From NCBI GenBank assembly GCA_030039825.1, contig JASHUV010000011.1, forward strand, positions 1 through 7,673: 7,673 nucleotides of DNA. The letters are read 5' to 3'. Below, in pieces: positions 1 through 6,969 of the stretch. The stretch is from Thermoplasmata archaeon. Its GTDB lineage: Archaea; Thermoplasmatota; Thermoplasmata; Lutacidiplasmatales; UBA184. The first letter of the stretch is position 1, and each line of letters begins with the position of its first letter. Position numbers and translations under genes: made by a program. The notes under the pieces are model-generated. The model was not told where the DNA came from. It did not search any database and saw only the letters and a list, made by a program, of their open reading frames with translations.

Positions 1-189
1 CTCCGCTACGGACCGCCGGGACCGGTCCACGACACGGGGGCCCTCACCGGGATCCTCGAGAGCATCTACGCGAACAAGGCGATGTGGTACCTCTACCTCC
101 AGTCGACCGAGGAGGGCGTGGTCAAGGTCCGGACGCCGGAGGAGACCGCCCCGGCGAGCGTCCCGCCCTCGTCGGAGGAGCTTCCGTGA
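1..189 (+). CDS. 3' end of an unrecognised gene at the head of the MoxR operon (partial)
   Basis: The frame is open from the first base of the window to the TGA at 187-189, giving the last 62 residues of a protein whose start lies outside. The visible part has a Gly/Pro-rich stretch (RYGPPGPVHDTG), then a helix-like segment rich in aromatic residues (IYANKAMWYLYLQ). It ends in a probably disordered acidic/Pro/Ser tail. No transmembrane span or catalytic motif is visible, and I do not recognise the family. The stop overlaps the GTG of the next gene (GTGA), so the two are very likely co-transcribed and translationally coupled. The product may therefore belong to the MoxR/DUF58 system. Operons of this kind often carry DUF4129-, DUF4350- or transglutaminase-type membrane proteins, but this fragment is too short to assign to any of them. 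Confidence 0.7.
   Translation, partial: LRYGPPGPVHDTGALTGILESIYANKAMWYLYLQSTEEGVVKVRTPEETAPASVPPSSEELP
174..178 (+). promoter_or_regulatory. Shine-Dalgarno sequence for the 171-residue membrane protein
   Basis: GGAGG lies 7 bases before the GTG at 186. It supports that start over the GTG at 84, which would place the first 34 codons entirely inside the preceding gene. Confidence 0.6.
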
Positions 190-701
190 GCTGGTACACC
201 CTGCTCGAGAACCCGGTCCTCTCCCTCCCCCTCATCGTGCTCACCGGGGCGACGGTGGGGTGGGCCGCGTGGAACGTCCGCGACCTGCCGGTCCGGATCT
301 CCCGCCCGACACCGCGTCGCCTCCCCGACCGAGATCCGGTCTCCCGGGCGTACCATGCCTTCCTCTCGGGTCGCTTCTCCGACGCTCTCGACCGGGCCGA
401 GGAGCGCCTCGACCGCGCGAGCACCCGCCGCTTCGGCCGCCCCTCCGGTCGCCTGCCGAGGACGATGTGGGGCGCGGAGAAGCTTGCCCCGGGGCACGCC
501 CCGGCCGTCCTCCAGCTGCGCCGGCTCTCGAACCGCCTCGCCGCGCTGCGAGCGGTCGCCCAGCGGCGCGAGGCCGGCGTCTGGGTCCGGCTCGACTTCT
601 GGCGCAGCCGCGAGGAGCTCCGGCGCCGCTTCCTCCTCCAGCTCCATCCCCTCCTCGAAGAGGTCGCGAAGATACCGCCGCGCTGGGCCGGGGTGGCGTG
701 A
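186..701 (+). CDS. Hypothetical membrane-anchored protein, 171 aa
   Basis: The start chosen is the GTG at 186. It overlaps the previous stop as GTGA and has GGAGG 7 bases upstream. One hydrophobic span at about residues 11-29 (LSLPLIVLTGATVGWAAW) is followed by a basic, Arg-rich domain of about 140 residues, probably cytoplasmic by the positive-inside rule. That domain looks mostly helical, with likely amphipathic helices near residues 51-78, 105-128 and 142-163. The stretch around 55-78 (RAYHAFLSGRFSDALDRAEE) resembles a helical-repeat or TPR-like hairpin, but this is an impression only. No catalytic motif is visible and I do not recognise the family. Its place directly before moxR, with a 1-base overlap (TGATG), suggests it is a membrane adaptor or partner of the MoxR/DUF58 machinery. 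That role is inferred from context alone. Confidence 0.75.
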   Translation: MSWYTLLENPVLSLPLIVLTGATVGWAAWNVRDLPVRISRPTPRRLPDRDPVSRAYHAFLSGRFSDALDRAEERLDRASTRRFGRPSGRLPRTMWGAEKLAPGHAPAVLQLRRLSNRLAALRAVAQRREAGVWVRLDFWRSREELRRRFLLQLHPLLEEVAKIPPRWAGVA

Positions 702-1786
702 TGTCGCCCGGCCCCGCCGATGCGACCGCCACGCCGGCCGCGAAGGCGGCCGCGATCCCGGCCGCCCCTCGGATGGGCGCGTCGGTCCCCTCCTCCTTTC
801 CGACCCTCCCCTCCTCCCCCGGCTCCCCGAGCGCCCCGGAGGCGCTGAAGGCGCTCCAGGCCTCGGTGGGCCGCACGGTCATTGGCTACGACGAGATCGT
901 CCGGCTCCTCGCGATCGCGCTGATCTCCGAGGGGCACGTCCTCCTGGAGGGCGCGCCCGGGATCGCGAAGACCTTCCTCGTCCGACGCTTCGCCGAGAGC
1001 CTGAAGCTCTCCTTCAAGCGGATCCAGTTCACTCCCGACATGCTCCCGTCGGACATCGTCGGGGCCGTGGTCCTCAACCCCTCCTCCGAGCAGTTCGAGT
1101 ACCGCCCCGGTCCGATCTTCGCGAACGTCATCCTCGCCGACGAGATCAACCGCGCCCCGCCGAAGGTGCAGTCGGCGCTCCTCGAGGCGATGCAGGAGCG
1201 GCAGGTCACCGTCGACGGCGTTCCCCATCCCGTTCCGAGCCCGTTCATCGTCATCGCCACCCAGAACCCGATCGAGCAGGAGGGGACCTACCCCCTCCCG
1301 GAGGCCGAGCTCGACCGCCTGCTCTTCCGGATCCTGATCGGCTACCCCGGCGAGGACGACGAGCGCCGGGTCGTGAGCCAGCACTCGAAGGCGCCGATGG
1401 GCCGCCTCCCGCCCCCCGCGATCGACGCCTCCGACCTCCTCGGCTTCCGGGACTCGGCGTACGGGACCTACCTCGGCGAGGACGTGTTGAACTACCTCGT
1501 CACGATCATCCGCGAGACGCGCTCCGACCCCAACATCATGATCGGGGCGTCGCCGCGGGCCGGCGTGCAGTTCGCCCGCGCCGCCAAGGCCGAGGCGCTC
1601 TTCGCCGGCCGGAACTACGTCACCCCGGACGACGTGAAGAGCGTCGCCTTCTGGGTCCTGAACCACCGCATCGCCCTCCAGCCGGAGCTCGTCGCCTCGG
1701 CGTACTCGGAAGGCACCGGCGGGCTCGAGCCGATCCTGCGTCGCGTTCTCCGGGAGAGCCTCGAGCGGCGGGCCGTCCCGCGATGA
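701..1786 (+). CDS. MoxR-family AAA+ ATPase
   Basis: A 361-residue ATPase of the MoxR family, thought to act as a chaperone-like remodeller of protein complexes together with von Willebrand A-type partners. The motifs follow the family order. Walker A is GAPGIAKT at 84-91 (the Ala before Lys is usual in MoxR), with QFTPDMLPSDIVG at about 109-121. Walker B is ILADEIN at 144-150, sensor 1 is ATQNP at 186-190, the likely arginine finger is R206 in ELDRLLF, and sensor 2 is R286 in GASPRAG. The ATG at 701 overlaps the previous stop by one base and has a weak GGTGG upstream. It gives an Ala/Pro/Ser-rich, probably disordered leader of about 47 residues before the ATPase core. An internal ATG at 773 would shorten this leader but lacks a ribosome site. 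The DUF58 gene follows after a 28-base gap, the classic pairing. Confidence 0.95.
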   Translation: MSPGPADATATPAAKAAAIPAAPRMGASVPSSFPTLPSSPGSPSAPEALKALQASVGRTVIGYDEIVRLLAIALISEGHVLLEGAPGIAKTFLVRRFAESLKLSFKRIQFTPDMLPSDIVGAVVLNPSSEQFEYRPGPIFANVILADEINRAPPKVQSALLEAMQERQVTVDGVPHPVPSPFIVIATQNPIEQEGTYPLPEAELDRLLFRILIGYPGEDDERRVVSQHSKAPMGRLPPPAIDASDLLGFRDSAYGTYLGEDVLNYLVTIIRETRSDPNIMIGASPRAGVQFARAAKAEALFAGRNYVTPDDVKSVAFWVLNHRIALQPELVASAYSEGTGGLEPILRRVLRESLERRAVPR

Positions 1787-1818
1787 GCGGCGGCCCGCGC
1801 GGGGGCCGAAGGCCGTGA
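1783..1818 (+). other. 11-codon mini-ORF bridging moxR and the DUF58 gene (or trace of an indel)
   Basis: ATG at 1783 overlaps the moxR stop (ATGA). The frame reads MSGGPRGGRRP and stops at 1816-1818, where its TGA overlaps the DUF58 GTG (GTGA). It could be a relay for coupled translation across an otherwise 28-base gap. Alternatively, the true DUF58 start is the ATG at 1783 and one G is missing from the G run at 1801-1805. One extra G there would join the ATG in frame to DUF58, giving MSGGPRGGPKAVISRRGW. A peptide function is not suggested. Confidence 0.25.
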
Positions 1819-3131
1819 TCTCCCGGCGGGGCTGGGAGTCGCTCCTGGCGGCCCTCGTCGGGCTGTTCATCTCCTTCTACGTCCTCCACTACCTCCTCGT
1901 CCTCATCGCCCTCGTCGTCTTCACCTTCCTCGCGACGGAGATCCTCCTCTTTCACCTCGATACGATCGGCCTGACGCCGGCCTCGTTCGTCACCCGTCGA
2001 CGGGCGATCGCCGGACGCGTGGCGATCGGAACACCGGGGCGGACCGAGGTGAGCGTCCGCTACACCGGGCGCGCCGGGTTCGTCGCCGAGCTCTACGACA
2101 CGATCCCCGATGGGCTCGCGATCCGCGGGCCGGTGCCGCGGCGCGGGGGCTGGTGGGGCCCGGGGCAGGAGAAGCGGCTCGAGACGACGTTCGTCGCCCG
2201 CGTGCGAGGGAGCTACATGCTCGGTCCCACGTTCGTGCGGGTCCGCAGCCGGCTCGGCCTCGCCGAGCGGCGCATCGCTCTCCCGAGCGAGCGGCCGGTC
2301 CAGATCGTGCCGGAGAACCCGGTGCGGAAGCCGGGCCAGCTCCGCCGCCGCATCTTCACGCGCGTCCAGGGCCGGGCCCAGCTCCGCCACCGCGGCTACG
2401 GGACGGAGTTCCGGGCCCTCCGCCCGTACCAGTTCTCCGACGACATCCGCCACATCGCCTGGCGCCGCTCGACGTTGAAGCAGCTCGTCGTGCGGGAGTT
2501 CGAGCAGGAGAGCCGGCAGGACGTGCTCATCGTGATCGACGTGAGCGCCGCCATGCTCGCCGGACCGTCCGGTGACAACGTCCTCGACCAGGCCTGCCTC
2601 GCGGCGACGACGGTCGCCGGCTACGCCCAGCGGAGCGGCGAGGACCGCCTCGGGCTCCTGACCTACTCCGACAAGGTCCACCAGTTCCTGCGGCCCTCGC
2701 GGGGCCCGCCCCACTTCCGCAAGCTCTACGAGAACATCGGCATCCTCGCGATCCGTCCCGGGAGCTTCGAGATGGCGCCGGTCCTGACGGCGATCGCCTC
2801 CCGGTTGCGGCACGGGGCCCACGTGCTCCTCTTCAGTCCGCTCGAGCGGCCGCTCGACGGCGTGCACCGCGCCTACGCCCACTTCAAGGCCCGCGGTCAC
2901 CACCTCTACGTCTTCGTCCCCGACCTCGGGACGTTCTATCACGGGGACGGCGATCCGGTCCTCGAGCGCGCCGTCGCCTGGGCGACGGAGGAGGACCGCC
3001 TCCGCTTCCACCGGACGGTGGCCGAGCTCCGCGCCGAGGCGATCCCGACGTTCACCTTCGACGCCCGCGGCGCCGGCACGAAGGTCATCGCCGCCTACGG
3101 TCAGCTGCGCGCCTGGGGGTCCGCCCAATGA
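1815..3131 (+). CDS. Membrane-anchored DUF58 / von Willebrand A-like protein
   Basis: A 438-residue protein of the DUF58 family, the usual genomic partner of MoxR. Two closely spaced hydrophobic spans at about residues 10-25 and 27-47 anchor it. A beta-rich region (about 55-170) follows. The DUF58 signature runs from F199 to E230, with RPYQFSDDIRHIAWRRSTL as the match to the family's R-x-Y-x-x-G-D-x-x-R-x-I-x-W core. The von Willebrand A-like fold then begins with strand VLIVIDVSAAM at 237-247. The metal-site motif DxSxS is only partly kept: D242 and S244 are present, but the third position is A246. No clear downstream metal-binding Thr/Asp is obvious, so metal-dependent binding may be lost. 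The start is GTG at 1815 with no good ribosome site, so it may depend on coupling, or the true start may be the ATG at 1783 (see the mini-ORF). The stop overlaps the next gene as ATGA. Confidence 0.9.
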   Translation: MISRRGWESLLAALVGLFISFYVLHYLLVLIALVVFTFLATEILLFHLDTIGLTPASFVTRRRAIAGRVAIGTPGRTEVSVRYTGRAGFVAELYDTIPDGLAIRGPVPRRGGWWGPGQEKRLETTFVARVRGSYMLGPTFVRVRSRLGLAERRIALPSERPVQIVPENPVRKPGQLRRRIFTRVQGRAQLRHRGYGTEFRALRPYQFSDDIRHIAWRRSTLKQLVVREFEQESRQDVLIVIDVSAAMLAGPSGDNVLDQACLAATTVAGYAQRSGEDRLGLLTYSDKVHQFLRPSRGPPHFRKLYENIGILAIRPGSFEMAPVLTAIASRLRHGAHVLLFSPLERPLDGVHRAYAHFKARGHHLYVFVPDLGTFYHGDGDPVLERAVAWATEEDRLRFHRTVAELRAEAIPTFTFDARGAGTKVIAAYGQLRAWGSAQ

Positions 3132-3964
3132 ACGGCGCCGATGTGCGGGCCGTCCTGATCGCCCCGGTCTTCCTCTACGTCGCGGCGGTCGGGTTCGCCG
3201 ACTTCGGCGCGTGGAGCCCTCTCATCGTCCTCGTCGTCGCGGCGATGGCGCTCCCCGTCCTCGAGTTCCTGCTGCCCCAGCTGAGCGGGCGCTCCTTCGC
3301 CCCCGCCGGCTTCCTCGCGGGCGTCACCGGGCTCGGGCTCACGATCTCGAACGGGGCCCCGAGCGGCGCGTGGGCGGCCATCGGGGCGGGCGTCCTCCTC
3401 GGAACGCCGCTCACCGCCCTCTTCGGTCTCATGCTCTGGCGGCGGTCGCGGCTCGCCTTCATCCTCGGCGTCGAGGCCGGCCTCGCGGTCCTCATCGTCC
3501 TCCTCGCGACGATCGAGGACCTTCCGCTGCTCGGGCTCTCCCCGTCGGCGAGCTCGATCATCGTCTCCTTCTCGTCGGTCAACAGCCAGCAGTTCGTCGC
3601 GCTCCTCGCCTGGGTCCAGGGGAACCCGATGAGCGTCACGCCGCCGCTCGCCGCCGTCTCCGACCCCTACTTCATCGCCTTCGCGGTGCTCGCCGCCCTC
3701 TCGGTCGTGCTCACCCTCCTCGAGCGTCCGAGCTACGCCGGCCACGGACCGGAGCCGTGGGACCCGCACCTCTCCCGGAGCTCGGGCGTCGTCCCGCTCG
3801 TCGTCGCGGCGTTCGCCGGCCTGACGTTCGAGTGGACGGCGGCCGCCGACCCGCGCTTCGCGCTCCTCGCCGTCGCCGTGGGCGTGGCCGCGACGCTCGC
3901 GCTCGTGGGGGCCGTCGTAGCGTACATGTCGCGGCGGCGCGACGTGCCGGTCGCGCCCGCTTAG
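3128..3964 (+). CDS. Polytopic membrane protein, 278 aa, last gene of the MoxR operon
   Basis: A strongly hydrophobic protein with about seven or eight likely membrane spans, near residues 8-24, 31-50, 57-73, 81-104, 109-129, 179-198, 219-235 and 243-266. It ends in a short basic tail (YMSRRRD). A loop of about 50 residues (130-178) between the fifth and sixth spans is rich in Ser and polar residues and contains SIIVSFSSVNSQQ; it is the largest non-membrane part. No transporter or enzyme motif is visible and I do not recognise the family. The ATG at 3128 overlaps the DUF58 stop by four bases (ATGA), with GGGGT 7 bases upstream as a partial ribosome site. This binds it tightly to the MoxR-DUF58 unit and suggests a membrane component or client of that system. 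Its TAG overlaps the ileS stop on the other strand. Confidence 0.85.
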   Translation: MNGADVRAVLIAPVFLYVAAVGFADFGAWSPLIVLVVAAMALPVLEFLLPQLSGRSFAPAGFLAGVTGLGLTISNGAPSGAWAAIGAGVLLGTPLTALFGLMLWRRSRLAFILGVEAGLAVLIVLLATIEDLPLLGLSPSASSIIVSFSSVNSQQFVALLAWVQGNPMSVTPPLAAVSDPYFIAFAVLAALSVVLTLLERPSYAGHGPEPWDPHLSRSSGVVPLVVAAFAGLTFEWTAAADPRFALLAVAVGVAATLALVGAVVAYMSRRRDVPVAPA

Positions 3965-3971
3965 CGGGCGT
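3953..3971. terminator. GC hairpin around the convergent stop codons, candidate two-way transcript end
   Basis: CGCCCGC at 3954-3960 and GCGGGCG at 3964-3970 are perfect inverted repeats with a 3-base loop, TTA (3961-3963). A further G-U pair is possible on the plus transcript (3953/3971). The loop is the complement of the ileS TAA, and the plus-strand TAG uses two loop bases plus the first stem base. There is no T tract on either side, so this is not a typical archaeal or bacterial intrinsic terminator. It might instead protect or define 3' ends. Confidence 0.35.
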
Positions 3972-6939
3972 CGGGCGCCGCGCGCCGCTCGAGCCGCGCG
4001 TAGAGGTGGCGGCCGTCGATCTCCCACGCCCGGTACCCGCTCGGGTCGGCGGGGGGACCCCGCCGGAGGTCGAGCCGGTCCGCGAGGAGCTCGTCGGCCA
4101 GGCGGGGTCGCACGGCGTCGATCGCCGCGAAGAGCTCCTCGTCGGCGGCGAGGTCGAGGTCGATCCGGTCGAGGAAGGCGAGACCGCGCTCCTTCCGGAG
4201 CGATTGGAGCCGTCGAAGGGCCTCGCGGACGAGCCCCTCCCTCTCGAGCTCGGGCGTCGGCCGGCGGGAGATCAGGGCGATGACGGTCCCGGACGCGTCG
4301 ACGGCCCGCTCGAGCTCCGCGACGTCGAGCTCCCCGACGGCCGCCTCCGGCACGCGCTCGACGGCGCGGACGTTCAGCTCCTCGGCGATCAGCCGGTCGG
4401 CCTCCGCGCCGAGCGCCGGCGGGGCGGGCCCCCCGACGAGAACGAACCGGAGGAGCGGGACGCGGGAGCGGACGCCGACCTTCTGTCGCAGGGCGCGCCC
4501 GACCTCGACGGTCCCCCGGACCTCGGCCATCGCCGCGTCGAGGGCGGGGTCCGAGGCGCCGAGCGACCCGGGCCAGTCGGCGAGATGGACGGAGCTCTCG
4601 GCCGTCGCGAACCCGCCGGCCGCGAGCTCCTGGGCGACGTGCTCGGCGGTGTAGGGGGCGTACGGGGCGAGCAGGCGGGCGGCGGTGGCGAGCGCGAAGG
4701 AGAGCGTGTCGTTCGCCCGTCGGCGGTCCTCCGGGTCCTCCTCGCCCCAGAAGCGCGGGCGCGAACGCCGGAGGTACCAGGTGCTGAGGTCGTCGACGAA
4801 CGCCCGCAGGGCGAGCGCCCCCTCCCGGGGATCGAACGCGTCGAGGGAACCGGTGACGAGCTCCCTCGTGGCGTCGAGCCGGGAGAGGAGCCAGCGGTCG
4901 AGCGCCGCCGTCGGCGTCGGGGGGCGCCCGGACGGGGCGAGGCCGTCGGCGGCGGCGTTCTGGCGGTAGAAGGTCGTCACGTGGACGAGCGTCCCGAGGG
5001 TGCGGTTCGCCGCCTGGCGCATCGCGGTCTCGTCGAGGCGGAGCGGGGCGGTGTAGTCGACGGTCAGGAAGCCCCAGCGCGGCGTGTCGGCGCCCAGGCG
5101 GTCGAGGAGCGACATCGGCTCGACGGCCCGGCCCCGGGACTTCGACATCTTCGCGCCGGTCTCGTCGAGGATGAGGCCGTTCGTCACGCACGCCGTGTAC
5201 GCCGGCCGGTCGAAGAGCGCCGTCGAAAGGACGAGCATCGTGTAGAACCACCCCCGCGTCTGGTCGAGCCCCTCGGCGACGTAGTCGAGCGGCGCGGCCG
5301 GGTCGAAGTCGCTCGGCGCGAACGGGTGATGGAACTGGGCGAACGGTGCCGCCCCGCTGTCGTACCAGCCGTCGATCGTGTACGGCTCCCGCTTCGCCGC
5401 CGCCCCGCAGGTGGGACAGCGGACGGCGAGGCGGTCGACGGCGACGCGGTGCGGGTCGAACGCGTCCGGCAGGGGCGCGCCCGTCAGTCCGGCGAGCTCC
5501 GCGAAGCTGCCGACGCACGTCGCATGCCCGCCCGGGCAGACCCAGATCGGCAGGGGGGTGCCCCAGTAGCGGTTCCGGGAGAGCGCCCAGTCCTTCGCCT
5601 CGGCGAGGAAGTTGCCGAAACGGCCGTCCCTCAGGTGGGCCGGGACCCAGGTGACCGTCGCGTTGTGGCGGACGAGGGCCTCGGAGATCTTGCGGGTCCG
5701 GACGAACCAGGAATCGATCCCGCGGTAGACGAGGGCGTGCGAGCACCGCCAGCAGAACGGGTAGCTGTGGCGGAGCGAGCCCGCCCTCTCGAGGAGGCCG
5801 CGGGACTCGAGGTCGGCGAGGAGGATCGGATCGGCGGCCTTGAACGCCTTCCCGGCGACCGGCGGGACGGCGGAGGTGAAGACCGCCCGCCCGTCGAGGG
5901 GATCGAACGCTCCCACGCCCTCGCGCTCCCCGACGCGCTGGTCCTCCGGACCGAAGCTCGGGGCGATGTGGACGAACCCCGTCCCCTCCTCGGCCTCGAC
6001 CATCTCGTCGAGCACGATCCGGTATCGGCCGGGGCCCGGCCCGGCGAAGGGGAAGGGCGGGTCGTAGCCGAGGTCCGCGAGGTCGGAGCCCGTGTAGCGG
6101 GCGAGCACCTCGGCGCCGTCCGGGTGGTAGCGGCGGAGGGCCGCCTCCGCGAGGACCTCCTCCGTCCCGTCCGCGCCGCGGATCCCGACGTAGGCGAGCC
6201 CGGGGTGGGCGGCGACGAGCAGGTTCGCGGGGAGCGTCCAGGGCGTCGTCGTCCAGACGAGGAGCGAGCGCCCGCGACCCTCCGCCCCGGCGAGCCGGAA
6301 GCGCACCGTCACCGACGGATCGGTCGTCTCCTGGTACCCGAGGGCGACCTCGTGCGAGGAGAGCGGGGTCTCGCAGCGCGGGCAGTACGGAAGGCAGCGG
6401 AAGCCCTTCTCGAGAAGGCCGCGTCCGTGGAGGGTCTTGAGCGACCACCAGACGCTCTCGATGTACGGCGCGGACATCGTGAGGTACGGGTGGCGGTAGT
6501 CGAGCCAGTACCCGAGCCGCTCGCTCATCCCCTCCCAGACCGACGCGACCTCGAGCGTGCCGCGCCGGCACTCCTCGTTGAAGCGCTCGACGCCGAACGC
6601 CTCGATGTCCTTCTTCGATCGGAAGCCGTGCCGCTTCTCCACCTCGAGCTCGACCGGGAGTCCGTGGCAGTCCCAGCCGGCCATCGTGCTGACGATCCGC
6701 TGCCCCCGCATCCGTCGGTAGCGGAGCTGGACGTCCTTGAGCGTCCGCGCGAGGAGGTGCCCGACGTGGGGCATGCCGTTCGCGGTCGGCGGCCCCTCGG
6801 TGAAGCGGAAGATCGGGCCGTCGGGGCGGGCGGCGAGCGCGCGCCCCGGGACACCGGTCGCGTCCCAATACTCCCGCACGCGGCGCTCGATCTCGAGGAG
6901 CGAGGCGGCGGTCGCCGGCGGCGGCTCCTCCGTCGGCAT
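3961..6939 (-). CDS. ileS: Isoleucyl-tRNA synthetase, type 2 (archaeal/eukaryotic form)
   Basis: This 992-residue class I synthetase charges tRNA-Ile with isoleucine in the cytosol. The HIGH motif is PHVGH at 57-61, followed by GWDCHGLPVE at 88-97, and KMSKS is at 597-601. The editing (CP1) domain, which removes mischarged valine, shows WTTTPWTLPAN at 229-239. It also shows GTGFVHIAP with H324 and D333, nine residues apart like the E. coli editing His/Asp pair. Cysteine pairs C186/C189 and C396/C399 and the later C468-H472...C508/C511 cluster are likely zinc sites. IDGWYDSG at 522-529 is the usual DxWFDSG element. The anticodon-binding helices cover about 678-830. The C-terminal part resembles the DUF5915-type domain of type 2 enzymes and has no bacterial C-terminal zinc finger. 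The length is slightly below the roughly 1,030-1,070 typical in archaea. The ATG at 6939 has no ribosome site and sits at the predicted transcription start, so the mRNA is probably leaderless. Confidence 0.97.
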   Translation of the reverse strand: MPTEEPPPATAASLLEIERRVREYWDATGVPGRALAARPDGPIFRFTEGPPTANGMPHVGHLLARTLKDVQLRYRRMRGQRIVSTMAGWDCHGLPVELEVEKRHGFRSKKDIEAFGVERFNEECRRGTLEVASVWEGMSERLGYWLDYRHPYLTMSAPYIESVWWSLKTLHGRGLLEKGFRCLPYCPRCETPLSSHEVALGYQETTDPSVTVRFRLAGAEGRGRSLLVWTTTPWTLPANLLVAAHPGLAYVGIRGADGTEEVLAEAALRRYHPDGAEVLARYTGSDLADLGYDPPFPFAGPGPGRYRIVLDEMVEAEEGTGFVHIAPSFGPEDQRVGEREGVGAFDPLDGRAVFTSAVPPVAGKAFKAADPILLADLESRGLLERAGSLRHSYPFCWRCSHALVYRGIDSWFVRTRKISEALVRHNATVTWVPAHLRDGRFGNFLAEAKDWALSRNRYWGTPLPIWVCPGGHATCVGSFAELAGLTGAPLPDAFDPHRVAVDRLAVRCPTCGAAAKREPYTIDGWYDSGAAPFAQFHHPFAPSDFDPAAPLDYVAEGLDQTRGWFYTMLVLSTALFDRPAYTACVTNGLILDETGAKMSKSRGRAVEPMSLLDRLGADTPRWGFLTVDYTAPLRLDETAMRQAANRTLGTLVHVTTFYRQNAAADGLAPSGRPPTPTAALDRWLLSRLDATRELVTGSLDAFDPREGALALRAFVDDLSTWYLRRSRPRFWGEEDPEDRRRANDTLSFALATAARLLAPYAPYTAEHVAQELAAGGFATAESSVHLADWPGSLGASDPALDAAMAEVRGTVEVGRALRQKVGVRSRVPLLRFVLVGGPAPPALGAEADRLIAEELNVRAVERVPEAAVGELDVAELERAVDASGTVIALISRRPTPELEREGLVREALRRLQSLRKERGLAFLDRIDLDLAADEELFAAIDAVRPRLADELLADRLDLRRGPPADPSGYRAWEIDGRHLYARLERRAAPDAR

Positions 6940-6950
6940 GACGCCGCCGG

Positions 6951-6962
6951 ACCGGGCCCGGT
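6951..6962. repeat. 12-bp perfect palindrome between the ileS TATA-like box and its start
   Basis: ACCGGGCCCGGT reads the same on both strands. It abuts the AT island and lies just upstream of the predicted ileS transcription start, where an operator could sit. In DNA this GC-rich, several 12-bp palindromes per window are expected by chance (about six by my rough estimate), so only its position makes it notable. Confidence 0.25.
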
Positions 6963-6969
6963 TTATTAA
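6962..6969 (-). promoter_or_regulatory. TATA-like box (BoxA) for ileS
   Basis: On the minus strand this reads TTAATAAA, an all-A/T octamer in an otherwise very GC-rich spacer. Its centre is about 26 bases before the A of the ileS ATG at 6939, the usual distance from an archaeal TATA box to the transcription start. No clear purine-rich BRE is visible upstream. The spacer (6940-6990) shows no T-rich terminator for the upstream bactofilin-like gene, so read-through from it is also possible. Confidence 0.55.

Noticed and set aside
84..185. Longer form of the 171-residue protein starting at GTG 84
   Set aside because: It would lie inside the preceding gene, and the GTG at 186 has a good GGAGG and a GTGA overlap.
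260..700. Upstream extension of the moxR frame to a start at 260
   Set aside because: The extra N-terminus is Arg/Pro-rich and lies wholly inside the 171-residue protein gene. The ATG at 701 overlaps that gene's stop and fits the operon's coupled layout.
122..1870. Minus-strand open frames opposite the MoxR region, and a similar one at 1620-3128
   Set aside because: Biased composition, no recognisable motifs, and the plus strand carries a complete MoxR and DUF58 protein.
3101..6868. Second long minus-strand frame overlapping ileS in another register
   Set aside because: Arg/Pro/Gly-rich shadow without domain motifs; ileS explains the region.
3211..6969. Very long plus-strand open frame (about 1,250 codons) opposite ileS
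   Set aside because: Its translation is a low-complexity Arg/Gly/Glu/Pro string with no motifs, as expected for the antisense of a GC-rich gene. The minus strand here encodes an unmistakable IleRS.
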